Shown: positions 28,298 through 39,519, counted from the first letter of the stretch. The stretch: DNA of 64,000 bases from Aureimonas pseudogalii (GCF_014196835.1 NZ_JACIEK010000005.1:191521-255520), one strand, 5' to 3'. Translations and numbers: made by a program. Notes: a model not told the origin generated them from the letters alone.

Positions 28298-30403
28298 ATG
28301 AATCAGCACGCCGCCGTCACCAAAGGCTTCACCGCCTGCCCGCATGATTGTCCCTCGACCTGCGCGCTGGAGGTCGAGATCCTCGACAGCCGCACGATCG
28401 GCCGCGTTCGCGGCGCCGAGGACAACAGCTACACGGCCGGCGTCATCTGCGCCAAGGTGGCGCGCTACGCCGAGCGCGTCCACCATCCCGACCGCCTCCT
28501 GAAGCCGCTGCAGCGGGTGGGCGCGAAGGGCAAGGGCGGCTGGCGCGAGATCGCTTGGGACGACGCGCTCGATCTCGTGGCCGAGCGCTTCGTTCAAGCC
28601 GAGGGGCGGCACGGGTCCGAGGCCGTCTGGCCCTACTTCTACGCGGGCACGATGGGCCTCGTGCAGCGCGACGGCCTGAACCGGCTGCGTCACGCAAAGC
28701 GCTATTCCAACCAGTTCGATTCGATCTGCACCAATCTCGCCTGGACCGGCTTCGTCGCCGGCACCGGCAGGCTCGCCGGCGTCGATCCGCGCGAGATGGC
28801 GAAGGCCGACGTCGTGGTGATCTGGGGCACCAACGCGGTGGCGACGCAGGTCAACGTGATGACCCACGCCATCCGCGCCCGCAAGGAGCGCGGCGCGAAG
28901 ATCGTGGTGATCGACATCTACGACAACGCCACGATGAAGCAGGCCGACCTCGCGCTGAAGCTGCGGCCGGGCACCGACGGGGCGCTGGCCTGCGCGCTCA
29001 TGCACGTCGCCTTCCGCGACGGCACGGCCGACCGCGCCTATCTCGCCGAGCATACCGACGACCCCGCCGGGCTGGAGGCGCATCTCGCCACCCGCACGCC
29101 GCAATGGGCGGCCGGCATCACCGGCCTCGGCGTCGAGGAGATCGAGGCCTTCGCGACGCTGGTCGGGCGCAACCCCCGCTCGTTCTTCCGCCTCGGCTAC
29201 GGCTTCTCGCGCCAGCGCAACGGCGCGGTGGCGATGCATGCGGCGCTCAGCGTGCCCACCGTCTTCGGCCATTGGCGGCACGAGGGCGGCGGCGCCTTCC
29301 ACAACAACGGCGCCATCTGGAACTTCGACAAGCGTCTCATCGAGGGGCGCGGCGACCAGGATCCCGCGATCCGCCATCTCGACCAGTCGCGCATCGGCGC
29401 CGTCCTCACCGGAGACCGCGACGCGCTGGCCGGCGGTCCGCCGGTGACGGCGATGATCGTGCAGAACACCAACCCCGCCAATGTCTGCCCCGAGCAGCGT
29501 GACGTGGTGCGCGGGCTGCTGCGCGAGGATCTCTTCGTCGCCGTCCACGAGCAGTTCATGACGGACACGGCGAAGCTCGCCGACCTCGTGCTGCCGGCCG
29601 CGACCTCGATGGAGTACGACGACATCTATCGCGGCGGCGGCCAGAGTCACATCCTCTTCGGCCCCAAGCTGATCGAGCATCCCGACACGGTGCGCACCAA
29701 CCATTTCGTGGTCGAGGAGCTGGCGAAGCGGCTCGGCGTCGCCGATCGGCCGGGCTTCGGGCTCACCGAGCGCGAGTTGATCGACCAGTTGCTGCGCGCC
29801 AGCGGCTACGAGGGGCTGGAGACGCTGGAGCGCGAGCGCTGGATCGACGTGCAGCCAGCCTTCGAGACCGCGCACTACGCGAAAGGCTTCGCCTGGCCGG
29901 ACGGCAAGTTCCGCTTCCGGCCGGACTGGGCCGGCATGCCCGCGCCGAACCGCCCGCCGGCCTCGATGGGGCTGCTCGGGCCGGTGGGCGAACTGCCCGC
30001 CTTCCCCGACCATGCCGCGCTGATCGAAGAGGCGGACGAGGCACATCCGTTCCGTCTGGCGACGCCGCCGGCGCGCCAGTTCCTCAACTCGTCCTTTGCC
30101 GAGACGAAGGGTTCGCGCCAGCGCGAGGGGCGGCCGGAACTGCGCATGCATCCGGACGACGCCGCGCGGCTCTGCCTCGCCGATGGTATACGGGTGGAGA
30201 TCGGCAATTCGCGCGGCGAGATCGTCATGCCGCTGAAGATCGACGCGGCGGCCAAACCCGGCGTTCTCATTCACGAGGGGCTCTGGCCGAATGCGGCGTT
30301 CGAGCGCGGCGAGGGGATCAACGTCCTGACCGGGGCCGATCCCGCCGCGCCCTTCGGCGGTGCGGCCTTCCACGACAACCGGGTGTGGGTGCGCGCCGCC
30401 TGA
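28298..30403 (+). CDS. Molybdopterin-dependent oxidoreductase (DMSO reductase superfamily)
   Basis: Probable Mo-bis-MGD enzyme with one N-terminal [4Fe-4S] cluster; substrate unknown. The 701-residue protein has cluster ligands Cys14, Cys18, Cys22 and Cys51 (C-x3-C-x3-C-x28-C). Domains II/III contain WGTNAVATQVN, and a C-terminal molybdopterin dinucleotide-binding domain begins near 590 (RQFLNSSF, HPDDAARL). Cys144 in DSICTNLAW is placed where related enzymes keep the molybdenum ligand. No Tat or other signal is visible, so it should be cytosolic. No electron-transfer or membrane subunit is encoded next to it. MoaD and MoaE are encoded 8 kb away. Confidence 0.88.
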   Translation: MNQHAAVTKGFTACPHDCPSTCALEVEILDSRTIGRVRGAEDNSYTAGVICAKVARYAERVHHPDRLLKPLQRVGAKGKGGWREIAWDDALDLVAERFVQAEGRHGSEAVWPYFYAGTMGLVQRDGLNRLRHAKRYSNQFDSICTNLAWTGFVAGTGRLAGVDPREMAKADVVVIWGTNAVATQVNVMTHAIRARKERGAKIVVIDIYDNATMKQADLALKLRPGTDGALACALMHVAFRDGTADRAYLAEHTDDPAGLEAHLATRTPQWAAGITGLGVEEIEAFATLVGRNPRSFFRLGYGFSRQRNGAVAMHAALSVPTVFGHWRHEGGGAFHNNGAIWNFDKRLIEGRGDQDPAIRHLDQSRIGAVLTGDRDALAGGPPVTAMIVQNTNPANVCPEQRDVVRGLLREDLFVAVHEQFMTDTAKLADLVLPAATSMEYDDIYRGGGQSHILFGPKLIEHPDTVRTNHFVVEELAKRLGVADRPGFGLTERELIDQLLRASGYEGLETLERERWIDVQPAFETAHYAKGFAWPDGKFRFRPDWAGMPAPNRPPASMGLLGPVGELPAFPDHAALIEEADEAHPFRLATPPARQFLNSSFAETKGSRQREGRPELRMHPDDAARLCLADGIRVEIGNSRGEIVMPLKIDAAAKPGVLIHEGLWPNAAFERGEGINVLTGADPAAPFGGAAFHDNRVWVRAA

Positions 30404-30424
30404 GCCTTCGGGCGGCGGGCCTCG

Positions 30425-31132
30425 TCAGCCGTCGCGCCCGTCCGGCGAGACGATGATCGCGAAGCCGTCGCGTCCGGCGTGACCGGTAGAGGGCGCGGCA
30501 GTAGCCGAGCCGTCGGCCGCAAACACCGCCTTGCCGTCTTCCATGCGAACCGTGCCATCGAGCACCAGCCGCAGCGCGTGCGGATAGAGCCGGTGCTCCG
30601 CGCGCAGCAGCCGGTCGGAGAGCCGGTCCGGCGTGTCGCCGGGCTCGATCGCGATGGCGGCCTGCGCGATGATCGGGCCCTCGTCCATGTCCTCGGTGAC
30701 GAAATGCACGGTGCAGCCGTGCACGCGCATGCCCGCCTGAAGCGCCCGTTCGTGCGTGTGGAGGCCCGGGAAGAGCGGCAGCAGCGAGGGGTGGATGTTG
30801 ATCATCCGGCCCTTGTAGTGCTCGACGAAGCGGCGCGTCAGCAAGCGCATGTAGCCGGCGAGGCAGACGATGTCGGGTCGGAACTCGTCGAGCATGCGGA
30901 TCAGCGCCGCCTCGTGGCTCTCGCGCGTCTCGTGGTCGCGATGGCTCACGGCCTTGGCGGGAATGCCGTAGCGCGCGGCGGTCTCGAGCCCGCCGGCGTC
31001 CGGCTTGTTGGAGAGAACGGCCACGATCTCGCCGGGAAAGGACGGGTCCATCGCCGCGCCGATCAGCGCCGACATGTTGGAGCCGCGCCCGGAGATCAGC
31101 ACGGCCACGCGCTTGCGCGGGACTGCGCTCAC
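30425..31132 (-). CDS. purN: Phosphoribosylglycinamide formyltransferase PurN
   Basis: Transfers a formyl group from 10-formyl-THF to GAR, step 3 of purine synthesis. The 235-residue protein opens with [18 protein letters not shown]. It has [20 protein letters not shown] (with the catalytic Asn and His) and [17 protein letters not shown] (with the catalytic Asp). It is about 20-30 residues longer than E. coli PurN, the extra being a Ser/Ala/Gly-rich C-terminal tail. The start is GTG 31132, overlapping the purM stop by four bases (GTGA), so translation is coupled. Confidence 0.95.
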   Translation of the reverse strand: MSAVPRKRVAVLISGRGSNMSALIGAAMDPSFPGEIVAVLSNKPDAGGLETAARYGIPAKAVSHRDHETRESHEAALIRMLDEFRPDIVCLAGYMRLLTRRFVEHYKGRMINIHPSLLPLFPGLHTHERALQAGMRVHGCTVHFVTEDMDEGPIIAQAAIAIEPGDTPDRLSDRLLRAEHRLYPHALRLVLDGTVRMEDGKAVFAADGSATAAPSTGHAGRDGFAIIVSPDGRDG

Positions 31133-32199
31133 AGCGCGAGCGTCCCGTTGAAGGTGACGGCGGCCTCCCCCTCGCGCGGCAGGATGCGGCCGAGCGGCAC
31201 CACGGTCTCGCCCTCGCTCTGCAGCATCGCCGCGACGGCCGCGGCTTCCGCCTCCGACACCACCACGATCATGCCGATGCCGCAGTTGAAGGTGCGCAGC
31301 ATCTCGGCTTCCGCCACGCCTCCGGTCCGCGCCAGCCAGCCGAAGACGGGCGGCACGGGAACGGCGAAGAGGTCGATGTCGGCGCGAAGGTGCTCGGGCA
31401 GGACGCGCGGAATGTTCTCGGGAAAGCCGCCGCCGGTGATGTGGGCCAGCGCCTTGATGCCGTCGTCCTGGCGCAGCGCTGCGAGAAGCGAGCGCACGTA
31501 GATCCGCGTCGGCGCGATCAGCGCCTCGGCGAGCGTGCGCGAGGTGTCGAAGGGGGCGGGGGCGTCGTAGGCGGCGCTGCTGGTCTCGACGATGCGGCGG
31601 ACCAGCGAATAGCCGTTCGAATGGACGCCCGAGGAGGCGAGGCCGAGGATCATGTCGCCGGACTGGAGATCGGCCGAAGGCAGCAGGCGTCCGCGCTCGG
31701 CGGCGCCCACGGCGAAGCCCGCGAGGTCGTAGTCCTTCTCGGCGTAGAGGCCGGGCATCTCGGCGGTCTCGCCGCCGATCAGCGCACAGCCGGCCTGTCG
31801 GCAGCCCTCCGCGATGCCGGCCACGATCGCCTCGCCCTGCGCTGGGTCGAGCTTGCCGGTGGCGAAATAGTCGAGGAAGAACAGCGGCTCGGCGCCCTGC
31901 ACCACGAGGTCGTTGACGCACATCGCCACGAGGTCGATGCCGATCGTGTCGTGGAGACCCGTGTCGATCGCGATCTTCAGCTTGGTGCCGACGCCGTCGT
32001 TGGCCGCCACGAGAACCGGGTCGGTGAAGCCGGCGGCCTTGAGGTCGAAGAGCCCGCCGAACCCGCCGATCTCGCCGTCGGCGCCCGGCCGGCGGGTGGA
32101 GCGCACCAGAGGCTTGATGCGGCGCACGAGTTCGTTGCCCGCATCGATGTCGACGCCGGTGGCGGCATAGGTCAAACCGTTGGGTGTCTCGGCGGTCAT
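31129..32199 (-). CDS. purM: Phosphoribosylformylglycinamidine cyclo-ligase PurM
   Basis: ATP-dependent ring closure of FGAM to AIR, step 5 of purine synthesis. The 356-residue protein has the PurM signatures [44 protein letters not shown] and [14 protein letters not shown]. The start is ATG 32199 with GAGGAAG upstream; the frame extends further without family sequence. It forms a two-gene operon with purN. Glycine and one-carbon units for this pathway come through GlyA, encoded at 51.4 kb. Confidence 0.96.
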   Translation of the reverse strand: MTAETPNGLTYAATGVDIDAGNELVRRIKPLVRSTRRPGADGEIGGFGGLFDLKAAGFTDPVLVAANDGVGTKLKIAIDTGLHDTIGIDLVAMCVNDLVVQGAEPLFFLDYFATGKLDPAQGEAIVAGIAEGCRQAGCALIGGETAEMPGLYAEKDYDLAGFAVGAAERGRLLPSADLQSGDMILGLASSGVHSNGYSLVRRIVETSSAAYDAPAPFDTSRTLAEALIAPTRIYVRSLLAALRQDDGIKALAHITGGGFPENIPRVLPEHLRADIDLFAVPVPPVFGWLARTGGVAEAEMLRTFNCGIGMIVVVSEAEAAAVAAMLQSEGETVVPLGRILPREGEAAVTFNGTLAL

Positions 32200-32312
32200 G
32201 GCGGCTTCCTCGTTTGGGGCGAGTTGACACGATCGAAACCCGCGAGCAACCCTTTCGGCCTGCTCGGGAAGTCGAAACAGCACACAAGCGCCTCGCTTTG
32301 CGACGGGGAGCC

Positions 32313-32341
32313 TTGACCCGATTCCGCGCGGCTGCCTATCT
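32313..32341 (+). promoter_or_regulatory. Candidate promoter of the AI-2E-type permease gene
   Basis: TTGACC at 32313-32318 and CTATCT at 32336-32341 are 17 bases apart, about 58 bases before ATG 32399. The spacer separates it from the divergent purM gene. Confidence 0.45.
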
Positions 32342-32398
32342 CCGATCGACCGCGCGAGGATCCTGACGTCCCGCACGCCGTCCGGTCCGGAGTGACGC

Positions 32399-33571
32399 AT
32401 GGTCTACGATCGAAGCCGCCTCTTGCAACGCCAGATCCTGTTCTGGAGCCTGACGGCGCTGGTCGTGGTGCTGCTGCTCTGGTTCTTTCGGGGCATCCTC
32501 CTGCCGTTCGTGCTCGGCATGGTGATGGCCTATTTCCTCGATCCCATCGCCGACTGGCTGGTGCGGCGCGGGCTCTCGCGGCTGATGGCGAGCCTTCTCA
32601 TCCTCGTCACCTTCATCATCGTCATCACGCTGGTGCTCCTGGTGCTGGTGCCGGTGATCGGGGGGCAGGTGGCCGGCTTCGTCGAGCGGCTGCCGCAATA
32701 TCTCGGACGCCTGCAGGAGCTGGCGCAGGAGCTGCGGGCGGGGCCGCTCTCGCGCTTCGTGGAAGGCGGCGACCAGACGCTGCAGCAGGATTTCCAGGCG
32801 GTCGTGCGCCAGCTCTCGGGCTTCGTCACCTCGCTCGTCGCCTCGCTCTGGACCTCGAGCCTCGCGGTGGTGAACTTCCTGTCGCTCTTCGTGGTGACGC
32901 CGGTGGTCGCCTTCTACCTGCTGCTCGACTGGGACCGGATGATCGCCAAGATCGACGCGCTGGTGCCGCGCCAGCACGTGAACACCGTGCGCCGGCTGGC
33001 GCGCGAGATCGACCGCTCGGTGGCCGGCTTCGTGCGCGGGCAGGGCAGCGTTTGCCTCATCCTCGGCACCTACTACGCGGTGGGTCTCACCGCCGTGGGG
33101 CTGAACTTCGGCCTGCTCATCGGCTTCTTCGCCGGCATCATCTCCTTTATTCCCTATGTCGGCTCGGCCATCGGCCTCGTCATCGCGGTCGGCGTCGCGC
33201 TCGTCCAGTTCGCGCCGGACTGGATCTGGGTGGCGGCGGTGGCCGGCGTGTTCTTCACCGGCCAGTTCGTGGAGGGCAACATCCTGCAGCCCAAGCTCGT
33301 CGGCGCCTCGGTGGGGCTGCATCCGGTCTGGCTGATGTTCGCGCTCTTTGCCTTCGGCGCGGTGTTCGGCTTCGTCGGCCTCCTCATGGCCGTGCCCGCC
33401 GCGGCGGTGGTGGGCGTGCTCGTTCGCTTCGTGATCCAGCAGTACCTGACGAGCGAGGTCTATTTCGGCCGCACGATCGAGGCGAATGCGGGGTCTCGCC
33501 AGATCGGCGCGGAGACCACGGGCGCGTCCATTGCCAAGCCGGTCGATCCACGCCTCGGACTGCCCGATTGA
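32399..33571 (+). CDS. AI-2E family transporter (PerM/YhhT-like)
   Basis: Polytopic inner-membrane protein of the AI-2E exporter superfamily. Members have been linked to autoinducer-2 export, cation/proton antiport or unknown permease roles, so the substrate here is open. The 390-residue protein has about eight hydrophobic segments. It begins with a pair near 15-55 ([30 protein letters not shown]). The conserved [19 protein letters not shown] and [10 protein letters not shown] blocks define the family. It is followed eight bases later by hdaA, a neighbourhood common in alphaproteobacteria and suggestive of co-transcription. Confidence 0.92.
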   Translation: MVYDRSRLLQRQILFWSLTALVVVLLLWFFRGILLPFVLGMVMAYFLDPIADWLVRRGLSRLMASLLILVTFIIVITLVLLVLVPVIGGQVAGFVERLPQYLGRLQELAQELRAGPLSRFVEGGDQTLQQDFQAVVRQLSGFVTSLVASLWTSSLAVVNFLSLFVVTPVVAFYLLLDWDRMIAKIDALVPRQHVNTVRRLAREIDRSVAGFVRGQGSVCLILGTYYAVGLTAVGLNFGLLIGFFAGIISFIPYVGSAIGLVIAVGVALVQFAPDWIWVAAVAGVFFTGQFVEGNILQPKLVGASVGLHPVWLMFALFAFGAVFGFVGLLMAVPAAAVVGVLVRFVIQQYLTSEVYFGRTIEANAGSRQIGAETTGASIAKPVDPRLGLPD

Positions 33572-33579
33572 CGACTCGC

Positions 33580-34248
33580 ATGCCCGCGCAGATCCCGTTC
33601 GATCTCCCCACCCGGACCTCGCTGGCGCGCGACGACCTGGTGGCGAGCGAGGCCAACGCGCTGGCGATCGGCGCCATCGACACCTGGCCGGACTGGCCGC
33701 ATCCCGTGCTCGTGGTCGCCGGGCCGCCGGGCTCGGGCAAGACGCACATCGCCGCCGCCTGGGGCGAGCGGGCCAGTGCCGTGAGTTTCGACGACGCGGC
33801 GGAGCTTCCCGCGGCGCCCTTCGCGGTGCTCGTCGAGGATCTCGACCGGACGCCCTACGACGAGGCGGCGTTGTTCGCCCTCCTCAACGCGGCGCGTCTC
33901 GGAGGGGGCAGCGTGCTCGCGACCTCCCGTCTGCTGCCCGCCGCGCTGCCGATCCGCCTCGCCGACCTTCGCTCGCGGCTGCGCGCGGCGACGATCGTCG
34001 AGCTCGCGGCGCCCGACGAGGATCTGCTGCTCGGCGTGCTGCTGAAACTCGCCTCCGACCGTCAGATCGAGTTCGATCCCAAGCTCGCCTTCTTCGCCTT
34101 GTCGCGCATGGAGCGCTCGCTGGAGGCCGCCGCGGAACTCGTGCGGCGGCTCGATCGCGAGGCACTCGCGGCCAAGGGCCCGATCAACCGGACGCTGCTG
34201 CAGCGAGTGCTGCGCGAAATGGCGCTGGAGTCGGGGGAGCCGTCATGA
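33580..34248 (+). CDS. hdaA: DnaA-related regulatory inactivator HdaA
   Basis: DnaA paralogue lacking a DNA-binding domain; Hda/HdaA stimulates DnaA-ATP hydrolysis with the sliding clamp and so limits re-initiation. The 222-residue protein has an N-terminal QIPFDLP stretch that resembles the clamp-binding motif of Hda. An AAA+ P-loop GPPGSGKTH is near residues 47-55, with a degenerate Walker B (VLVEDLD). A lid helix bundle closes the protein, with no helix-turn-helix domain IV. I use ATG 33580; a TTG at 33568 is an in-frame alternative. The name is by family and context. Confidence 0.85.
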   Translation: MPAQIPFDLPTRTSLARDDLVASEANALAIGAIDTWPDWPHPVLVVAGPPGSGKTHIAAAWGERASAVSFDDAAELPAAPFAVLVEDLDRTPYDEAALFALLNAARLGGGSVLATSRLLPAALPIRLADLRSRLRAATIVELAAPDEDLLLGVLLKLASDRQIEFDPKLAFFALSRMERSLEAAAELVRRLDREALAAKGPINRTLLQRVLREMALESGEPS

Positions 34249-34309
34249 AACAGTCGTGGGAACGTCATAGGAGCGAGCGATCCATGGGCAGAAGGACCGT
34301 CCGAGCGCG

Positions 34310-36691
34310 ATGACCGATTCGATCTCCACCGAAAAGCCCAAGGTCGAACCCGCCACCGCGCCGCGTCGTCGCCCCACGCGCCGGACCAAGGACGCGAGCG
34401 TGCAGGACGTCGCGTCGGCCGTCGATGGAGACCTCGCCGACGACGAGACGCTCGAAGGGGAGGCGCTGCAGGACCAGCCCGACCAGCCGCTGATGGAGGC
34501 CGCCGGCATCGTGCCCGTCGCGGCGCCGGTGCCCGTGCCGCCCGCGCCGCTGGCCGAACTGCCCGCCGACCGGTTCGTCAACCGCGAGGTTTCCTGGCTG
34601 CAGTTCAACCGCCGGGTTCTCGAAGAGTCGCAGAACGCCGCGCAGCCGCTGCTGGAGCGCGTCCGCTTCCTCTCGATCTCGGCCGGCAATCTCGACGAGT
34701 TCTTCATGGTGCGCGTCGCCGGCCTCGCCGGGCAGGTGCGCGAGAAGGTGACCGTGCGCAGCGACGACGGGCTGCTGCCGCAGGAGCAGCTCGACCGGGT
34801 GCTCAGCGAGATCGTCATTCTTCAGGAGGAGCAGCAGGCCTCGCTCGCCGTGCTGGTGAAGGAGCTGAAGGCCGCCAACATCCTCATCGTCGCTGCCGGT
34901 GACCTGAAGAGGGACGACCGCGTCTGGCTGGAGCGCCATTTCGACGAGGCGATCTTCCCGGTCCTCACGCCGCTGTCGATCGACCCGGCGCACCCGTTTC
35001 CGTTCATTCCCAATCTCGGCTTCTCGATGGCGCTGTCGCTCGTGCGCGAGCGCGACAAGCAGTCGATGAACGCGCTCCTGCGCCTGCCGGTGGCGCTGCA
35101 GCGCTTCATCGAGATGCCGCTGACCGAGGGCGGGCAGGCGCGGTTCGTGCCGCTGGAGAGCGTTGTCGCCGCCTTCATCGTCAAGCTCTTCCCGGGCTAC
35201 CGGGTGCGCGGGCAGGGCACGTTCCGCATCATCCGCGACTCGGACATCGAGGTCGAGGAAGAGGCCGAGGATCTCGTGCGCCTGTTCGAGACCGCGCTCA
35301 AGCGTCGCCGGCGCGGCTCGGTGATCCGCATCGAGTTCGACCACGCCATGCCCGAGTCGCTGCGCAACTTCGTCGCCAGCGAACTCGGCGTCGCCGAGAA
35401 CCGCATCTCGGTGATGGACGGGCTGCTGGCGCTGGAATCGGTGTCGCAGATCGTCAAGCTGCCGCGCGACGACCTGAAGTTCGACCCCTACATCCCGCGC
35501 TTTCCCGAGCGCATCCGCGAGCACAACGGCGACTGCTTCGCGGCCATCCGCGAGAAGGACATCGTCGTCCACCACCCCTACGAGAGCTTCGACGTGGTGG
35601 TGCAGTTCCTGCGCCAGGCCGCGCTCGACCCCCACGTCCTCGCCATCAAGCAGACGCTCTACCGCACCTCCAACGACTCGCCGATCGTGCGCGCGCTGAT
35701 CGACGCTGCCGAGGCCGGCAAGTCGGTGACGGCGCTGGTGGAGCTGAAGGCGCGCTTCGACGAGGAGGCCAACATCCGCTGGGCGCGCGATCTCGAGCGC
35801 GCCGGCGTGCAGGTGGTCTTCGGCTTCATCGAGAAGAAGACGCATTCCAAGCTGTCGCTCGTGGTGCGCCGCGAGGAGGGCAAGATCACCTCCTTCGTGC
35901 ATCTGGGCACCGGCAACTACCACCCGATCACCGCGAAGGTCTACACCGACCTCTCCTACTTCACGGCCGACCCGGACATCGCGCACGACGTCTCGCTGAT
36001 CTTCAACTACATCACCGGCTACGCCGAGCCGACCGAGCTTCGCAAGCTCGCGATCTCGCCGCTGACGCTGCGCAAGCGCATCCTTCAGCACATCGAGGAG
36101 GAGATCGAGCACGAGAAGGCCGGACGCTCCGGCCAGATCTGGATGAAGATGAACTCGCTCGTCGACGCGCAGATCATCGACGCGCTCTACCGAGCGAGTC
36201 AGGCCGGCGTCGAGATCGACCTCATCGTGCGCGGCATCTGCTGCCTGCGCCCGCGGGTGCCCGGCCTCTCCGAGAACATCCGCGTCAAGTCGATCGTCGG
36301 GCGCTTCCTCGAGCACAGCCGCATCTTCTGCTTCGGCGCCGGCCACGGGCTTCCTTCGGAAAAGGCGATCGTCTACATGGGCTCGGCCGACATGATGCCG
36401 AGAAACCTCGATCGACGCGTCGAGACGCTGATCCCGATCACCACGCCCACGGTCCACAGCCAGGTTCTCTCGCAGATCATGCTCGCCAACATCCTCGACA
36501 ATCAGCAGAGCTGGTCGGTTCTGTCGGACGGCACCTCGCGGCGCATCGTGCCCCTGCCAGGCGAGCAGCCGTTCAACGCCCAGCGCTACTTCATGACCAA
36601 TCCGAGCCTCTCGGGACGCGGGAAAGCCCTGAAATCGAATGCGCCGAAGCTTATCGCCAGACAACGTGCGGAGCACTCCCGTTTCGACTGA
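34310..36691 (+). CDS. ppk: Polyphosphate kinase 1
   Basis: Reversibly polymerises the ATP gamma-phosphate into inorganic polyphosphate at the membrane. The 793-residue protein is about 70-80 residues longer than typical PPK1 because of a charged, then Pro/Ala/Val-rich N-terminal extension. The conserved core starts at [19 protein letters not shown]. The two histidine motifs of PPK1 are present, [11 protein letters not shown] and [10 protein letters not shown], along with [16 protein letters not shown]. It overlaps ppx by 53 bases, so synthesis and degradation of polyphosphate are co-expressed. Confidence 0.96.
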   Translation: MTDSISTEKPKVEPATAPRRRPTRRTKDASVQDVASAVDGDLADDETLEGEALQDQPDQPLMEAAGIVPVAAPVPVPPAPLAELPADRFVNREVSWLQFNRRVLEESQNAAQPLLERVRFLSISAGNLDEFFMVRVAGLAGQVREKVTVRSDDGLLPQEQLDRVLSEIVILQEEQQASLAVLVKELKAANILIVAAGDLKRDDRVWLERHFDEAIFPVLTPLSIDPAHPFPFIPNLGFSMALSLVRERDKQSMNALLRLPVALQRFIEMPLTEGGQARFVPLESVVAAFIVKLFPGYRVRGQGTFRIIRDSDIEVEEEAEDLVRLFETALKRRRRGSVIRIEFDHAMPESLRNFVASELGVAENRISVMDGLLALESVSQIVKLPRDDLKFDPYIPRFPERIREHNGDCFAAIREKDIVVHHPYESFDVVVQFLRQAALDPHVLAIKQTLYRTSNDSPIVRALIDAAEAGKSVTALVELKARFDEEANIRWARDLERAGVQVVFGFIEKKTHSKLSLVVRREEGKITSFVHLGTGNYHPITAKVYTDLSYFTADPDIAHDVSLIFNYITGYAEPTELRKLAISPLTLRKRILQHIEEEIEHEKAGRSGQIWMKMNSLVDAQIIDALYRASQAGVEIDLIVRGICCLRPRVPGLSENIRVKSIVGRFLEHSRIFCFGAGHGLPSEKAIVYMGSADMMPRNLDRRVETLIPITTPTVHSQVLSQIMLANILDNQQSWSVLSDGTSRRIVPLPGEQPFNAQRYFMTNPSLSGRGKALKSNAPKLIARQRAEHSRFD

Positions 36692-38198
36692 CCCCCTCCC
36701 GCACGGACGCATTCCCGGGCGTACGCCCGTGGCGGTCGTCGACATCGGCTCCAATTCGGTGCGTCTCGTCATCTACGAGGGCAACACGCGCGCGCCGACC
36801 GTGCTCTTCAACGAGAAGGTGCTGAGCGGTCTTGGCCGCGGGCTGGCGCAGACCAACCGCCTCGACGACAAGGCGGTGGCGAGCGCGCTCTCGGCACTGT
36901 CGCGCTTCCGGGCGCTGTGCGCGCAATCGGGCGTCACCGAAATTCACCCGATCGCAACGGCCGCCGCGCGCGAGGCCACCAACGGGCCGGACTTCGTGCG
37001 GGCGGCCGAGGCCGCAATCGGCTGCTCGATCACCATTCTGTCGGGCGCTGACGAGGCGCATTTCGCCGCCGAGGGCGTCGTCTCCGGCTTCCACGCGCCG
37101 GACGGCATCGCCGGCGACCTCGGCGGCGGGTCGCTGGAGATCGTCGACGTCGCGGGGGGCAGGATCGGGCAGGGCGTCACCATGCCGCTCGGGGGGCTGC
37201 GCCTGCAGGATCTCTCCGGCAACGACGTTGCCAAGGCGCGCGCCATCGCCGAGAGCCACGTCATCGCCACGGGTTTTGCCGGCGTCGCGACTGGGCGGCC
37301 GTTCTTCGCGGTGGGCGGTACCTGGCGCAACCTCTTCAAGCTGCACATGGAGCAGACCGGCTATCCGCTGCACGTGATGCACGGCTACAGCGTCAAGCCG
37401 GCCGCGATCGCCGACTTCCTCGCCTCGGTCATTAAGGCCGACCCCGACAAGCTGCCGGGCATCGCCGCCATCTCGCGCAGCCGCCGGGCGCTGCTGGCCT
37501 TCGGCGCGGTCACGCTCCAAGCCGTCATCACCCATCTCAAGCCCTCGGAGATCGTGCTCTCGGCCTATGGCGTGCGCGAGGGCTACCTGCACGCCCGGCT
37601 GGACGCGGCGGAGAAGGCCAAGGATCCGCTGATGGAATCGGCGCACGAACTGTCGTTCCTGCGCTCGCGCTCGCCGCGCCACAACGAGGAACTGGTGGAG
37701 TGGTCGTCGCGGACCTTCGCTGCGCTCGGCATCCACGAGACGCCCGGTGAGGAGCGTTTGCGCAAGGCCGCCTGCCTGCTGACGGACATCTCCTGGCGCG
37801 CCCATCCCGACTATCGCGGGCGCCAGAGCATGTCGATCATCGTCAACGCCAACTTTCCGGCGGTGGACCATGCCGGCAGGGCCTATCTCGGCCTCGCCAA
37901 CTACTATCGCTACGAGGGCTCGTTCGATCCCGATTCGATCGCCAACATGGGCCATGTCGTCGAGACGCGCACGCTGACGCTGGCGCGCATTCTCGCTTCG
38001 CTCTTTCGCGTCACCTACCTGCTGACCGCGGCGATGCCTGGTGTTCTCGAACGCCTGCGTTGGGCGCAGGATCCGCGCGGCGGCTTCACTCTGGTCATTC
38101 CACGGGATCTCGCCGGTCTTCTCGGCGAGCGCCCCGAAGCCCGGCTTCAGGCCTTCGCCAAGATCATCGAGCGGACGCTGCGCATGGAGGTGCGCTGA
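36639..38198 (+). CDS. ppx: Exopolyphosphatase Ppx/GppA
   Basis: Hydrolyses polyphosphate (and possibly pppGpp) from the end. The 519-residue protein has the actin-like ATPase phosphate-1 motif [18 protein letters not shown] (about 31-48). The second motif [13 protein letters not shown] and a C-terminal HD-like helical domain follow. ATG 36639 lies inside ppk; a GTG at 36666 is an alternative start, still overlapping. The shared transcript with ppk is widespread, but the long overlap is notable. It converges on rnd with a 24-base gap. Confidence 0.93.
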   Translation: MRRSLSPDNVRSTPVSTDPLPHGRIPGRTPVAVVDIGSNSVRLVIYEGNTRAPTVLFNEKVLSGLGRGLAQTNRLDDKAVASALSALSRFRALCAQSGVTEIHPIATAAAREATNGPDFVRAAEAAIGCSITILSGADEAHFAAEGVVSGFHAPDGIAGDLGGGSLEIVDVAGGRIGQGVTMPLGGLRLQDLSGNDVAKARAIAESHVIATGFAGVATGRPFFAVGGTWRNLFKLHMEQTGYPLHVMHGYSVKPAAIADFLASVIKADPDKLPGIAAISRSRRALLAFGAVTLQAVITHLKPSEIVLSAYGVREGYLHARLDAAEKAKDPLMESAHELSFLRSRSPRHNEELVEWSSRTFAALGIHETPGEERLRKAACLLTDISWRAHPDYRGRQSMSIIVNANFPAVDHAGRAYLGLANYYRYEGSFDPDSIANMGHVVETRTLTLARILASLFRVTYLLTAAMPGVLERLRWAQDPRGGFTLVIPRDLAGLLGERPEARLQAFAKIIERTLRMEVR

Positions 38199-38222
38199 CG
38201 CCCGATCGAGGGGAGGAGGGGG

Positions 38223-39374
38223 TCAGAGCTTGACCACCTCGACACGCCGGTCGCGGTAGACCAGGGCCGAGCGGCCGGCGAGCAGTTCGAGCGCGCGCTC
38301 GCCGAAGAGCTCCCGCCGCCAGCCCTGCAGCGCGCCGACATTGGCGCGCTCGCCATCGACCGCGAGCTTCTCGAGATCGTCGGCCGACGCGATGAGGCGG
38401 CCGGCGACGCCGCGTTCCTCGACCACGATCTTGAGCAGCACCCGCAGGAACTCCACCGCTGACGCGGTGCCGTCCGGCAGGTTCGGCGCCTTCGGCACCG
38501 GCGGCAGCTCGGCCTTCGGGATGGCGGCGGCGCGCGCCACGGCGGCGAGGATGTCGCGCCCGGCGCTGGAGCGCTCGAAGCCCTTGGAGACCGTGCGCAG
38601 GCGAGACAGTGCGGCTTCGTCCTTCGGCTGTTGCTGCGCGATCTCGTAGACCGCGTCGTCCTTCAGGACGCGCGAGCGCGGCTGGTCGCGGGCGCGCGCC
38701 TCGCGCTCGCGCCAGGCCGCGACCTCCTTCAGTACCGCCAGCTCGATCGGCTTGCGAATGCGCAGCTTCAGTCGGCGCCAGGCGTCGTCGGGATGAATGT
38801 CGTAGGTCTTGGGGTCGGCGAGAACCGCCATCTCGTCTTCCAGCCAGTCCTCGCGCTTTTCGACCTCCAACGCTTTCGCAAGAAAGCGATAGGCGTCGCG
38901 CAGATACGTCACGTCGGCCAGCGCGTATTCGAGCTGGTCGGGCGACAGCGGACGACGGCGCCAGTCGGTGAAGCGCGAGGTCTTGTCGATGCGCCCGTCC
39001 GAGGTGCGCGCCACCAGCGCGTCGTAGGCGATCGATTCGCCGAAGCCGCAGACCATGGCCGCGACCTGCGTGTCGAAGAGCGGGGCGGGGATCAGCCCGC
39101 CGAGCTTGTGGATGATTTCGATGTCCTGCCGCGCTGCATGGAACACCTTCAGCACGCCGGCATCGGCCATGAGCGCGAAGAACGGCGCGAGGTCGATGCC
39201 CTCGGCCAGCGGATCCACGAGCACCGCGAGGTCGTCGGATGCCATCTGGATGAGGCAGAGCTCGGGCCAGAAGGTGGTCTCGCGGATGAACTCGGTGTCG
39301 ACCGTGACGAACTCGGCCTTCGCGAGGGTCTTGCAGGCGTCCGCCAGGGCGGTGGTCGTGATGATCGGCTCCAT
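38223..39374 (-). CDS. rnd: Ribonuclease D
   Basis: 3'-to-5' exonuclease that trims tRNA and other stable RNA precursors. The 383-residue protein has the DEDD exonuclease motifs: [10 protein letters not shown] (Exo I, Asp and Glu at about 21-24), [12 protein letters not shown] (Exo II) and [13 protein letters not shown] (Exo III). HRDC-type helical domains follow, with [20 protein letters not shown]. The length matches E. coli RNase D (375). It is divergent from aspS, the conserved rnd-aspS arrangement of alphaproteobacteria. Confidence 0.95.
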   Translation of the reverse strand: MEPIITTTALADACKTLAKAEFVTVDTEFIRETTFWPELCLIQMASDDLAVLVDPLAEGIDLAPFFALMADAGVLKVFHAARQDIEIIHKLGGLIPAPLFDTQVAAMVCGFGESIAYDALVARTSDGRIDKTSRFTDWRRRPLSPDQLEYALADVTYLRDAYRFLAKALEVEKREDWLEDEMAVLADPKTYDIHPDDAWRRLKLRIRKPIELAVLKEVAAWREREARARDQPRSRVLKDDAVYEIAQQQPKDEAALSRLRTVSKGFERSSAGRDILAAVARAAAIPKAELPPVPKAPNLPDGTASAVEFLRVLLKIVVEERGVAGRLIASADDLEKLAVDGERANVGALQGWRRELFGERALELLAGRSALVYRDRRVEVVKL

Positions 39375-39490
39375 CCCTCCTTATAGAACGTCTTTTTCCC
39401 GCGTTGCACGGGGGCTCGGGCGAAGCGGAGCCAATTCACCGCTTTCGCCCGCGCCGAGGCCGGATCGACGGGCGCTCCGAGCCCGAAATC

Positions 39491-39519
39491 TTGACAGGAT
39501 GGGGCCTCCATGCGCTTTT
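39491..39519 (+). promoter_or_regulatory. Candidate aspS promoter
   Basis: A perfect TTGACA -35 element at 39491-39496 lies in the rnd/aspS divergent spacer. The best -10 at the right distance is a weak GCTTTT (39514-39519, 17-base spacing). The downstream leader would be about 80 bases. Confidence 0.35.

Noticed and set aside
30425..32287. A purN frame extended through purM
   Set aside because: The upstream part lies in another frame over purM; the PurN family start matches GTG 31132.
34265..36772. Minus-strand open frame of more than 800 codons antisense to ppk
   Set aside because: The translation is Arg/His/Asp-rich without family features; it arises from GC-biased third positions of ppk. 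Similar shadows lie opposite parC, the ABC-F gene, the molybdoenzyme gene and aspS.
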